Below are positions 1 through 7,875 of a stretch of 37,093 nucleotides of DNA, one piece after another. The DNA lies in contig CANFBG010000007.1 in assembly GCA_947444785.1 (NCBI GenBank), forward strand, positions 1 to 37,093, written 5' to 3'. This DNA is from Microbacteriaceae bacterium (GTDB lineage: Bacteria; Actinomycetota; Actinomycetes; Actinomycetales; Microbacteriaceae). The position numbers and the translations under genes were made by a program. Under the pieces are notes generated by a model that saw only the letters and a list, made by a program, of their open reading frames with translations, was not told the origin of the DNA and did no database searches. The stretch's first letter is position 1. Each line of letters begins with the position of its first letter.

Positions 1-979
1 CCTTACGCGCCGTCGCCATCCCCGCCAAGCTGACCAGGTCTGTCGCGGCCAGACTCGGCCAGCCGTTCAGCACATCGCGCCATCCGGCCGGAACAGCGGA
101 TGCGCCCCAGCGGGCACCCAGAAGGCCGCCCGCGATCGCCGCGACCGTATCGGTGTCATACCCGCCGCGAACGGCCGCCTCAAGCGCTCGAGCAAGGTGA
201 TTCGATGAAGCCTCGTCGCTCGGGGAATCAGGAGCCGTGACGTCGGTGCGGTTGATCGCCGACCATGCGCCCTGGAGGGCCTGAACAACCCAGCCGTTCT
301 TGGCGAAGTACTCGGGCGGATTCTGCTCACCCTCGTCGAGGCGATCGTTCCACAGCGCGGCCCGATCGGCCGGAAGAGATGCGACGGCGACACGCACGCC
401 GTCGAAGCTGCCGTGCAGCACGGCATGCCGGATGCCCAGGCTCCAGATGATGCAGGCCTCGACCGCGTCGCGGTGCGGATGGGTCAGCGCGGAGAGTGCC
501 GTGGCCGCCGCAACGAGTCCCTCGGCGTCATCGAGGTAGCCGAGTGCCACCGGGGCGATGCGCATGAGCGATCCGTTGCCGCTGGATCCATCCGGATACC
601 GACGGGTGTGGGCGGCCGCGGCTTCGGTCAGCCCCGCCGCGGTCTTCGTCGTCGCTGCGCGGAAGACAGTGCTGGTCTGAACGCCGACATCCTTCGAGGT
701 CTCGGCCCAACCGAGCCAGGCCGTCGCAATGCGGTCCAGAGTCGCCTCGTGGCGCAGGTCGCTGCCGAGGGCGACCTCCGTAAGGATCGGAATCGCCATG
801 GCGGTGTCATCGGTCCACTCCCCCGCCGCCCAGCCGATCGAGCCGCCGCCCGTCATCTCGACGGGCAGGTCGCTCGCGAGCGGTGGGTAGAACTCGTAGG
901 GGGCGCCGAGGGCATCGCCGGTTGCCATGGCGAGCATGATGCCGGCGGCGCAGTCACTCTGGGCTGGGTCGAGTTGCAT
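1..979 (-). CDS. ADP-ribosylglycohydrolase family protein (3' end cut by window edge)
   Basis: About 326 codons are visible, read from an ATG at 979; the frame is still open at base 1, so the C-terminus lies outside. Members of this family (DraG/ARH) remove ADP-ribose from proteins or small molecules using a binuclear Mg/Mn centre. The family hallmarks are all visible: GDALG near residue 20, WTDDTAMAI (first metal ligands), GNGSLMRIAP, THPH, and a late GGYDTDTVAAIAGGLLGARWG block carrying the second Asp-x-Asp metal site. An AAAGGGGA Shine-Dalgarno sequence lies a few bases before the ATG. It diverges from the small gene at 1237, with about 257 bp between them. No partner ADP-ribosyltransferase is in the window, so the substrate is unknown. 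The family call is secure; the cellular role is not. Confidence 0.9.
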   Translation of the reverse strand, partial: MQLDPAQSDCAAGIMLAMATGDALGAPYEFYPPLASDLPVEMTGGGSIGWAAGEWTDDTAMAIPILTEVALGSDLRHEATLDRIATAWLGWAETSKDVGVQTSTVFRAATTKTAAGLTEAAAAHTRRYPDGSSGNGSLMRIAPVALGYLDDAEGLVAAATALSALTHPHRDAVEACIIWSLGIRHAVLHGSFDGVRVAVASLPADRAALWNDRLDEGEQNPPEYFAKNGWVVQALQGAWSAINRTDVTAPDSPSDEASSNHLARALEAAVRGGYDTDTVAAIAGGLLGARWGASAVPAGWRDVLNGWPSLAATDLVSLAGMATARK

Positions 980-1236
980 GAGGTCCCCTTTGCGAGGCCG
1001 TGAGCGACCTCTGATTCGAAGTTAGACGACGCCACCGACAGCGGTCGCACAAGCGACTGGCGGATGTCGGCGGCTGGTTCTACCTTTGTCCCAGGTTCAC
1101 GAGCGACAACTTTCAGTACCTGGCTGGTTGTCCGGCAACCCCGTCCATCGACAGGGTGCCCCAGGGGAAGAACCGGCCCACCGGCATCCGCTCGTGGGCA
1201 AGTCGATGGAGGCACGTGTCTCCGGGAAGGCATCTC

Positions 1237-1746
1237 ATGCCTCAGGACGAATATTTCGAAGCCCACAACGCCGCCGGGGAAGCAGCCCACGCGATCTGGG
1301 GCGACATCCTGCACGAGCGACGTGTCGCCTGGTGTCGGGTGCAGCTCGACTTCCCTCCGGTCTGGTTCGGCACAATGCCGATGATCTTCACCAGTCGGGC
1401 GGTGCAAGAGAACAGCTACACAAACATGTCATCCTGGGTGGCTGTTGCCCACGCCTTCGAGGCCGTAGGGTTCAGCCCCGAGGACTACTACCTGCTGCGC
1501 CTGTGCCTGCCCGGTGAGCGCCGGCCCGAGCGAGCTCACCCCTTCATCACCGTAACTACCTCGCCCGGCGGCTTCGTCTGCCGCACCCTTGACGCCAACG
1601 ACTGGGCGCTCTGGCCCGATCTTCTGCGCTCCGGTATGACCCCGCTTCGGGCGACCAGCCTCGTGCTGAGCGGCGGAAACCCGATAACCCCCGACGGCTT
1701 CATCATGGACGGCACCGGCAAGGTGGTGCTCAGCACAGACGACTGA
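1237..1746 (+). CDS. Protein of unknown function, 169 aa
   Basis: I do not recognise this family. The frame is open further upstream, to an ATG at 1156, but the ATG at 1237 is preferred because a GGGAAGG Shine-Dalgarno sequence sits six bases before it (1224-1230). The protein is soluble, without signal peptide or membrane segment, and rich in Trp, Pro and Phe (for example VWFGTMPMIF, EDYYLLRLCLP, DANDWALWPDLL). The C-terminal third reads as alternating short strands and turns. Codon use matches its neighbours. It is divergent from the ADP-ribosylglycohydrolase and lies about 160 bp before the fructose operon regulator. An AT-rich operator separates it from that operon, so it is probably not co-transcribed. 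Confidence 0.7.
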   Translation: MPQDEYFEAHNAAGEAAHAIWGDILHERRVAWCRVQLDFPPVWFGTMPMIFTSRAVQENSYTNMSSWVAVAHAFEAVGFSPEDYYLLRLCLPGERRPERAHPFITVTTSPGGFVCRTLDANDWALWPDLLRSGMTPLRATSLVLSGGNPITPDGFIMDGTGKVVLSTDD

Positions 1747-1797
1747 TCCGTTCGTCGCGGCCGGAACTGTGCCGGCGTTGGCCGGGAAGGGTGGTTC

Positions 1798-1840
1798 TTT
1801 GTTTTTCTGTGTTTGATTTTGACAAACAAAGATAAACACA
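1798..1840. promoter_or_regulatory. Candidate operator of the fructose operon: four phased half-sites
   Basis: In an AT-rich stretch that contrasts with its surroundings lie TTTGTTT (1798-1804), TGTGTTT (1808-1814), AAACAAA (1824-1830) and AAACACA (1834-1840). The two sites on each side are 10 bp apart, one helical turn. Each left site is the exact inverse complement of one right site. This fits DeoR/GlpR-family repressors, which often bind several repeated half-sites as oligomers. The sites flank and overlap the -35 box. The obvious candidate ligand is the DeoR-type protein encoded just downstream. Confidence 0.6.
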
Positions 1841-1848
1841 GCTAATCT
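1819..1848 (+). promoter_or_regulatory. Promoter of the fructose PTS operon
   Basis: A perfect -35 hexamer TTGACA (1819-1824) is followed after 18 bp by TAATCT (1843-1848), which fits the TANNNT form of actinobacterial -10 boxes. The -35 is embedded among the operator half-sites, so a bound repressor would block RNA polymerase. The predicted leader is about 50 nt and ends with the GAGGAG ribosome binding site of the regulator gene. Confidence 0.6.
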
Positions 1849-1905
1849 CAGCTAAACCAAAAGCCACCCTTTCCAGTCGTAGTTCTCAGAGTCGAGGAGT
1901 CAATC

Positions 1906-2694
1906 GTGTTCGCAGAGGAGCGTCAGGGGCTCATCGCCGATCTGCTCGCCGGTGCCGGCCGGGTGCGGGTTTCCGATCTCGCGATCCACTTCGATGTCAC
2001 CCCCGAGACGGTTCGCAAGGACCTCTCCACGATGGAGGAGGCCGGCCAGCTGCGCCGCGTGCACGGTGGGGCCGTAGCCATCGACATGCAGAGCACGTTC
2101 GAGCCCAGCCTCGGCGAGCGCCAGACCCAGCGCCGAGACGAGAAGAGCCGCATCGCCGCCGCGGCCCGCGCCCTGATCCCTGCGAGCCGCACCGGGTCGA
2201 TCCTGCTCGACGCGGGCAGCACCACCGAGCATCTCGCCGAGTTGCTCATCGATTGGAAGCCCGCGAGCATCGGCGACCAGCTTCTCGTCATCACCAACGC
2301 CCTCCCCATCGCATCCAAGCTCTCCCGCAACGAGGAGATCCAGTTGCACATCCTGGGCGGGCTCGTGCGCGGGCTGACCAGCGCCGTCGTCGGCGCGGGA
2401 ACCATCGACCAGCTCGAGTCTCTTCGCCCCGATATCGCGTTCATCGGCACGAACGGAGTGGACGCCGGCTTCGGCTTCAGCACCCCGGATGCCGTGGAGG
2501 CCGCCGTCAAGAGCGCGATCGTGCGCTCCGCCCGACGCGTCGTCGCCCTCGCCGACTCGTCAAAACTCGATCAGGAAACCCTCGTGCGTTTCGCCGCCCT
2601 CTCAGAGATCGACACCCTCATCACCGACCAGCAGCCCTCCCCCGAACTCTCCGCAGCCCTCGCTGCGGCCAACGTCGAGGTCGTGATCGCATGA
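1906..2694 (+). CDS. DeoR/GlpR-family transcriptional regulator of the fructose operon
   Basis: 262 aa from a GTG at 1906, with a GAGGAG ribosome binding site at 1894-1899. The N-terminal winged helix-turn-helix occupies about residues 5-58: RVSDLAIHFDVTPETVRKDL, then the family signature LRRVHGGAV. The rest is the DeoR sensor domain, a sugar-phosphate isomerase-like fold, with GSTTEHLAEL, VITNALPIAS and the FIGTNGVD...GFSTPD segment that binds phosphosugars in relatives. Its stop overlaps the start of the kinase gene (ATGA), indicating translational coupling. By context it is the repressor of its own operon, probably released by fructose 1-phosphate or fructose 1,6-bisphosphate as for FruR of corynebacteria. 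The effector is inferred, not visible. Confidence 0.9.
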   Translation: MFAEERQGLIADLLAGAGRVRVSDLAIHFDVTPETVRKDLSTMEEAGQLRRVHGGAVAIDMQSTFEPSLGERQTQRRDEKSRIAAAARALIPASRTGSILLDAGSTTEHLAELLIDWKPASIGDQLLVITNALPIASKLSRNEEIQLHILGGLVRGLTSAVVGAGTIDQLESLRPDIAFIGTNGVDAGFGFSTPDAVEAAVKSAIVRSARRVVALADSSKLDQETLVRFAALSEIDTLITDQQPSPELSAALAAANVEVVIA

Positions 2695-3662
2695 TCATCA
2701 CCCTGACCCCGAACCCCAGCCTCGACCGCACGATCGAACTCTCCGCGGCGCTGGCCCGCGGCGAGGTTCAGCGCGGACTCGCCTCCCACCAGGAGCCCGG
2801 CGGCAAGGGCGTCAACATCTGCCGCGCGCTGAAGGCCTCCGGCATCCCGACCCTCGCGATCCTGCCCGGCGACGAGGCCGACCCGGTGCTCACCTCGCTG
2901 GCCGCGCAGGGCATCCCGCACCGCGGTGTGGCCATCGGCGCGAGCCTGCGCAGCAATGTCGCCATTACCGAGCCGGATGGCACCACCACCAAGGTCAACG
3001 AGCCGGGACCGGCGCTGTCGCCTGACCAGCAGGCCGCGCTGATCGACCTTGTTCTCACCGAGGCCGAGGGAGCCAGCTGGCTCGTGCTCGCCGGATCCCT
3101 TCCCCCGGGAGTGCCCGCGACGTTCTACTCCGAAATCACCGACCGGCTCCGCGCCCGCTACGGCGCTGCCGCTCCCCGGGTCGCCGTCGACTCCTCCGGA
3201 GCGCCGCTGGCCGCCGTCGTTTCATCCCTGCCCGACCTGCTGAAGCCGAATGCCGAGGAGCTCGCCGAACTGACCGGTCTCTTCGATGCCGATGCGCTCG
3301 AGGCCGATCCGCAGCTCACCGTTTCGGCGGCGCGCACCCTCATCGACGCCGGAGTGGGCGCAGTCCTTGCCACCCTCGGAGCCAAGGGGGCAGTGCTCGT
3401 GACCGCCGAGGGCGCCTGGCTCGCCCAGACGCCTCCGATGATCGCCGTCAGCACCGTCGGCGCAGGCGACTCGGCCCTGGCCGGATTCCTCCTGAGAAGC
3501 GCCGCTGGCGCATCCGCCCTCGATTGCCTGAGCCAGGCCGCAGCGCATGGTGCCGCCGCGGCCGCTCTTCCCGGTTCCACCGTTCCCTCCCTCGATGAGA
3601 CCCATCCCGAGTCCGTCACAGTGACGAGCTTGGCCCTTGCCCCCGTATCCCCCGTTTCCTAA
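2691..3662 (+). CDS. fruK: 1-phosphofructokinase (PfkB family)
   Basis: 323 aa. The ATG at 2691 overlaps the regulator's stop codon (ATGA). The enzyme phosphorylates fructose 1-phosphate, the product of the fructose PTS, to fructose 1,6-bisphosphate. PfkB-family features are clear: the N-terminal ITLTPNPSLDRT typical of 1-phosphofructokinases, the substrate-binding PGGKGVNICRAL at about residues 37-47, LAGSLPPGVP, LKPNAEELAELTG, and the ATP site STVGAGDSALAGF with catalytic Asp260. The length is normal for the family. The position between regulator and fructose permease supports FruK over tagatose 6-phosphate or other PfkB kinases. Confidence 0.93.
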   Translation: MIITLTPNPSLDRTIELSAALARGEVQRGLASHQEPGGKGVNICRALKASGIPTLAILPGDEADPVLTSLAAQGIPHRGVAIGASLRSNVAITEPDGTTTKVNEPGPALSPDQQAALIDLVLTEAEGASWLVLAGSLPPGVPATFYSEITDRLRARYGAAAPRVAVDSSGAPLAAVVSSLPDLLKPNAEELAELTGLFDADALEADPQLTVSAARTLIDAGVGAVLATLGAKGAVLVTAEGAWLAQTPPMIAVSTVGAGDSALAGFLLRSAAGASALDCLSQAAAHGAAAAALPGSTVPSLDETHPESVTVTSLALAPVSPVS

Positions 3663-3675
3663 CGAAAGACACCCC

Positions 3676-5697
3676 ATGAGTCAACTGATCACCCCGGAGC
3701 TCATCGCTCTGGATGCAGACCTCGGCTCCGAGCCCGCCGGCGTTATTCGCAGGCTCGCCGAGCTCGTCGTCGAATCCGGTCGCGCCACCGGCGTCGAGGC
3801 GCTGTTCGCCGATGCGATCGCCCGCGAGGCCAAGACGGCCACCGGCATCCCCGGCGGCCTTGCCATCCCGCACTGCCGCTCGGCCGCAGTCTCTGAGCCG
3901 ACCCTCGCGGTCGCCCGTCTCTCCACGCCCGTTGATTTCGGCGCGAAAGACGGTCCCGCCGACCTCGTGTTCTTCATCGCCGCCCCCGAGGGCGCCGACC
4001 AGGCGCACCTCAAACTGCTGTCGACGCTCGCCCGCTCGCTGATGAAGAAGCCCTTCACCGCGTCTCTTCGCGCTGCAGCCTCCGCGGCCGAGATCGTCAC
4101 CCTCGTTGACGCTGTCCTCGCTGTCCCGGCAGCCGCCACCGGAACCGCCCCCGCGGCCCCGACGGCCGCATCCGCAACGGGAACCGGCACGGCTACCGCG
4201 ACCAAGCGCATCGTCGCCATCACCGCCTGCCCGACGGGCATTGCCCACACCTATATGGCCGCCGACGCCCTCGTCGCCGCGGCCAAGGAACTCGGAGTCG
4301 ACCTGCAGGTGGAGACCCAGGGCTCCGGTGGCGTCACGCCGCTCGATCCCGCCGTCATCGCCGCAGCCGACGCGGTGATCTTCGCGGTCGACGTCGACGT
4401 TCGCGGCCGCGAGCGTTTCGCGGGCCTCCCCGTCATCCAGGTTCCCGTCAAGCGCGGAATCGACGAGCCGACCAAGCTCATCCAGGATGCTCTCGCCGCA
4501 GCCCTGGATCCCAACTCGCGTCGCGTCGCGGGCGGCACCGGCACTGCCGCGGCCCCCGAGGAGAAGGCCAGCCTGAACTTCGGCCAGAACCTCAAGCGCG
4601 CGCTGCTCACCGGCGTCTCCTACATGATCCCGTTCGTGGCCGGCGGAGGGCTGCTCATCGCCCTCGGCTTCCTGTTCGGCGGCTACGAGATCACCAAGAT
4701 CGCCGACACGGTCGTGCTGCAGAACAGCCTCGCAAACCTGCCCGAGGGCGGCCTCGCCATCTACCTCGGTGCGGTCTTCTTCAAGATCGGCGCCCTCTCG
4801 ATGGGCTTTCTCGTTCCGGCACTCGCCGGCTACATCGCGTTCGCCATCGCCGACCGCCCGGGCATCGCCCCCGGCTTCGTCGCCGGTGCCGTTGCCGGCT
4901 TCATGGGTGCAGGATTCCTCGGCGGCATCGTCGGTGGACTCCTCGCCGGTGTCGTCGCGGCGAGCTTCGCAAAGCTCGACGTCCCGCGCTGGCTGCGCAG
5001 CCTGATGCCCGTCGTGATCATCCCGCTCGTCGCCTCGATCATCGCCTCGGGCCTGATGATCCTCGTGCTCGGCGGACCGATCGCCTTCCTCACGGTCGCG
5101 CTCAGCGCCTGGCTCTCCGGGCTGACCGGCGCCTCCGCGGTGCTGCTCGGCATCATCCTCGGCCTCATGATGGCCTTCGACCTGGGCGGGCCCGTCAACA
5201 AGGTCGCCTACGCCTTCGCCGTCGCCGGTCTCGGCGCGGCAACCATTGGCAATCAGGCCCCGTGGCAGATCATGGCCGCCGTCATGGCCGCCGGTATGGT
5301 GCCGCCGCTCGCGATGGCCCTCGCGACCGTGCTCGACAAGAAGCTCTTCACCGTCACCGAGCGCGAGAACGGCAAGGCGGCCTGGCTGCTCGGCGCATCC
5401 TTCATCTCCGAGGGTGCCATCCCGTTCGCCGCGGCGGACGTCTTCCGCGTCATCCCCGCCTCGATGATCGGTGCGGCCACAACGGGCGCGCTCAGCATGG
5501 CGTGGGGCGTCGGAAGCAAGGCTCCGCACGGCGGAATCTTCGTCTTCTTCGCCATCGACAACGTGATCGGCTTCGTCGCCGCCATCCTGATCGGCACCGT
5601 GGTGTCGGCCGTCGCCGTCATCGCGCTGAAGCGCTACGCCGTGAAGAAGCCCGTCATTCAGGATGCCGCTGCCCCCGTCGAGTTGGTCTCCGCGTAA
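3676..5697 (+). CDS. fruA: PTS fructose transporter, fused EIIABC
   Basis: 673 aa membrane protein that imports fructose and phosphorylates it to fructose 1-phosphate. The domain order is IIA (residues 1-150, phospho-His66 in GGLAIPHCRS), an Ala/Thr/Pro-rich linker (about 151-175), IIB (about 176-280, phospho-Cys185 in AITACPTGIAHTYMAA), a second short linker, and IIC (from about 300), a multi-spanning domain starting near RALLTGVSYMIPFVAGGG. A fused IIABC is common in Gram-positive bacteria. The ATG at 3676 starts 13 bases after the fruK stop; an in-frame ATG at 3637 lies inside fruK and is not needed. The ribosome binding site is weak (GAAAG), so coupling to fruK is likely. Confidence 0.95.
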   Translation: MSQLITPELIALDADLGSEPAGVIRRLAELVVESGRATGVEALFADAIAREAKTATGIPGGLAIPHCRSAAVSEPTLAVARLSTPVDFGAKDGPADLVFFIAAPEGADQAHLKLLSTLARSLMKKPFTASLRAAASAAEIVTLVDAVLAVPAAATGTAPAAPTAASATGTGTATATKRIVAITACPTGIAHTYMAADALVAAAKELGVDLQVETQGSGGVTPLDPAVIAAADAVIFAVDVDVRGRERFAGLPVIQVPVKRGIDEPTKLIQDALAAALDPNSRRVAGGTGTAAAPEEKASLNFGQNLKRALLTGVSYMIPFVAGGGLLIALGFLFGGYEITKIADTVVLQNSLANLPEGGLAIYLGAVFFKIGALSMGFLVPALAGYIAFAIADRPGIAPGFVAGAVAGFMGAGFLGGIVGGLLAGVVAASFAKLDVPRWLRSLMPVVIIPLVASIIASGLMILVLGGPIAFLTVALSAWLSGLTGASAVLLGIILGLMMAFDLGGPVNKVAYAFAVAGLGAATIGNQAPWQIMAAVMAAGMVPPLAMALATVLDKKLFTVTERENGKAAWLLGASFISEGAIPFAAADVFRVIPASMIGAATTGALSMAWGVGSKAPHGGIFVFFAIDNVIGFVAAILIGTVVSAVAVIALKRYAVKKPVIQDAAAPVELVSA

Positions 5698-5773
5698 CAG
5701 CGCGGCACCCGCAGGACACCGCAGCACCGCAGCATCCATCACCGCATTTCCGCACAAGAATCGAAGGCAGCCC

Positions 5774-7477
5774 GTGGAGAATTTCCAAGGAGTAGGCGTC
5801 AGCCCCGGACGAATCATCGGATCCGTCCGGCAGATGCCGCACCCCATCAGCGAACCGCCCCGGGATGAGAAGCTCGCCGGGGCGACGACGGCCGAAGACG
5901 CCGTCGCCGCCCTGCGGGCTGCCTCGAAGCTTGTGCACGCCGAACTGAAGTCCCGCGCCGAGACCGCGAGCGGGGCCGCCAAGGACGTTCTGGAGGCGAC
6001 CGCACTGATGGCCGCCGACCCGATGCTGATCAAGGGCGCCGTCAAGATCATCAACACCGGCACGTCCGCCGAACGCGCGATCTGGGAGGCGGGGGCCTCG
6101 GTCGCCGAGATGCTGCACAATCTCGGCGGCTACATGGCGGAGCGGGCAACCGATGTCCTGGACGTCCGCGCCCGCATCGTCGCGTCCCTTCGCGGCGTAG
6201 CAGCTCCGGGCATCCCCGCCTCGGATACCCCGTTCGTCCTGATCGCGGACGACCTGGCTCCGGCCGACACCGCCACCCTCGACCCGGCCAAGGTGCTCGC
6301 CCTCGTCACCTCCGGCGGCGGACCGCAGTCTCACACCGCCATCATCGCCCGCTCCCTCGGCCTGCCCGCCGTCGTCGCCGCGCACGGCGTCACTTCGCTG
6401 CCGGATGGCGCATCCGTCTTCGTCGACGGCGCCTCAGGCCTCGTCGCCACGAACCCCGACGCCGCGCAGGTCGACGCCGTCGCCGCCTGGGCGAAGACCG
6501 CCAGCGCCCTCTCGCAGTTCGACGGAAACTGTCGCACCGCCGACGGCCATCTCGTGCCGCTGCTCGCCAACGTGGGCGGCGCAGCCGAGGCCGTGACCGC
6601 CGCCGCGGCCGGGGCCCAGGGCGTAGGACTTCTTCGCACGGAGTTCTGCTTCCTCGACCGTGAGACCGAGCCGTCGATCGACGAGCAGGTCGCGGAGTAC
6701 CGCGGCGTGTTCGATGCATTCCCCGGCCGGAAGGTCGTCGTTCGCACGCTCGATGCCGGCGCCGACAAGCCCCTGCCGTTTCTCACCGACAGCAGCGAGC
6801 CGAACCCGGCCCTGGGCATCCGCGGCTACCGCACCGACCTCACGTCCCCCGGCGTACTCGAGCGCCAGCTCGAGGCCATCGCCCTGGCCGCGGCCGTCTC
6901 TGACGCCGACGTCTGGGTCATGGCCCCCATGATCGCAACCCCCGACGAGGCCGAACACTTCGCCGGCCTCTGCGCCGCGGCCGGACTCACGACCCCCGGC
7001 GTCATGGTGGAGGTTCCCTCGGCGGCGCTCACGGCCGAGACGATCCTGGCCCCCGTGAAGTTCGCGAGCCTCGGCACCAACGACCTGACGCAGTACACGA
7101 TGGCGGCCGACCGGCAGCTCGGCCCGTTGGCCGCACTGAACAACCCGTGGCAGCCTGCTGTTCTTCGCCTGGTGCACCTGACGGTCGCCGGCTCGACAGC
7201 CGAGGCCGCGACTCGCGGCGATGATGCCGCCAAGCCCGTCGGCGTGTGCGGTGAGGCAGCGGCAGACCCGGCCCTCGCGGTCGTGCTCGTCGGCCTTGGG
7301 GTCAGTACCCTGTCGATGACCTCCCGGTCGCTCTCCGCTGTCGCCACGGTGCTGGCCACGATCACACTGGTCGAGGCCCAGAGCCTCGCGTCCCTCGCCC
7401 TGTCCGCCCCGAACGCCATCGAGGCACGCAATCGCGTTCGCGCCCGGTTGCCGATCCTCGATCAGCTCGGCCTCTAG
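5774..7477 (+). CDS. ptsI: Phosphoenolpyruvate-protein phosphotransferase (PTS Enzyme I)
   Basis: 567 aa, the usual Enzyme I length. It takes phosphate from PEP onto its own His and passes it to HPr. The phospho-His is His187 in GGGPQSHTAIIARSLGLPAV. The PEP-binding TIM-barrel half shows LRTEFCFLDR, LGTNDLTQYTMAADRQ and the GVCGEAAADP loop with the catalytic Cys (family consensus CGEMA). The start chosen is GTG 5774, giving VENFQGVGVSPG, the normal Enzyme I beginning; GAAGG lies about seven bases upstream. The frame stays open back to 5663, but that stretch reads as low-quality sequence overlapping fruA. There are 76 bp between fruA and ptsI. Confidence 0.95.
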   Translation: MENFQGVGVSPGRIIGSVRQMPHPISEPPRDEKLAGATTAEDAVAALRAASKLVHAELKSRAETASGAAKDVLEATALMAADPMLIKGAVKIINTGTSAERAIWEAGASVAEMLHNLGGYMAERATDVLDVRARIVASLRGVAAPGIPASDTPFVLIADDLAPADTATLDPAKVLALVTSGGGPQSHTAIIARSLGLPAVVAAHGVTSLPDGASVFVDGASGLVATNPDAAQVDAVAAWAKTASALSQFDGNCRTADGHLVPLLANVGGAAEAVTAAAAGAQGVGLLRTEFCFLDRETEPSIDEQVAEYRGVFDAFPGRKVVVRTLDAGADKPLPFLTDSSEPNPALGIRGYRTDLTSPGVLERQLEAIALAAAVSDADVWVMAPMIATPDEAEHFAGLCAAAGLTTPGVMVEVPSAALTAETILAPVKFASLGTNDLTQYTMAADRQLGPLAALNNPWQPAVLRLVHLTVAGSTAEAATRGDDAAKPVGVCGEAAADPALAVVLVGLGVSTLSMTSRSLSAVATVLATITLVEAQSLASLALSAPNAIEARNRVRARLPILDQLGL

Positions 7478-7520
7478 CCTGTTGAACCCCCGGCACCACC
7501 CCGCAACCCTTGGAGTAAGA

Positions 7521-7799
7521 ATGTTTGAGCGCAACGCCATCATCGCCAGCAGTGCAGGCCTGCACGCCCGCCCCGCCGCAATCTTCGCCGAGGCCGCCGG
7601 CGCCATCGACATCGAGGTCACGATTGCCCTCGCGAGCGATGCGGCGGAAGACGCCATGGACGCCTCGAGCATCCTGTCGCTGATGAGCCTCGGAGCCGGC
7701 CCCGGCGAGGTCGTCGTCCTTCGCGCAGAGGGCCCGGGCGCGGAGGCCGCGCTGGCCTCCCTCGCCCTGATCCTCGAAACCGACCACGACGCCGCGTAA
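7521..7799 (+). CDS. ptsH: Phosphocarrier protein HPr
   Basis: 92 aa. HPr carries phosphate between Enzyme I and the EIIA domain. The active His is exactly His15 in SSAGLHARPAA. The regulatory-serine region reads MDASSILSLMSLGA, so Ser50 corresponds to Ser46 of Bacillus HPr; no HPr kinase is in the window, so its use is unknown. ATG 7521 has a GGAG ribosome binding site five bases upstream. It is the last gene of the operon and ends six bases before a large palindrome. Clustering of ptsI and ptsH with the fructose genes is known from corynebacteria, in a different order. Confidence 0.95.
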   Translation: MFERNAIIASSAGLHARPAAIFAEAAGAIDIEVTIALASDAAEDAMDASSILSLMSLGAGPGEVVVLRAEGPGAEAALASLALILETDHDAA

Positions 7800-7805
7800 C
7801 ACACA

Positions 7806-7872
7806 CCGTTTTCAGGCCATAGCCGCAGCCGACCGCCTAGGGCGGTCGAGCGCGGCTATGGCCTGAAAACGG
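7806..7872. repeat. 67-bp palindrome with nested hairpin between convergent genes
   Basis: Perfect 21-bp arms, 7806-7826 and 7852-7872 (outer bases CCGTTTTCAGG...CCTGAAAACGG), enclose a second 7-bp stem, GACCGCC (7831-7837) and GGCGGTC (7841-7847), with a TAG loop. It fills nearly all the space between ptsH and the reductase gene. It may stop transcription in both directions, but no T-run follows the stem on either strand. The T-tract lies in the 5' part of each arm, the reverse of a normal intrinsic terminator. Confidence 0.85.
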
Positions 7873-7875
7873 ACG

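Noticed and set aside
3616-6120. A very long open frame (834 codons) on the minus strand opposite fruA and ptsI
   Set aside because: It mirrors the codon bias of real PTS genes on the other strand. Its translation is Gly/Asp/Glu/Arg-rich, has no domain, and no ribosome binding site fits.
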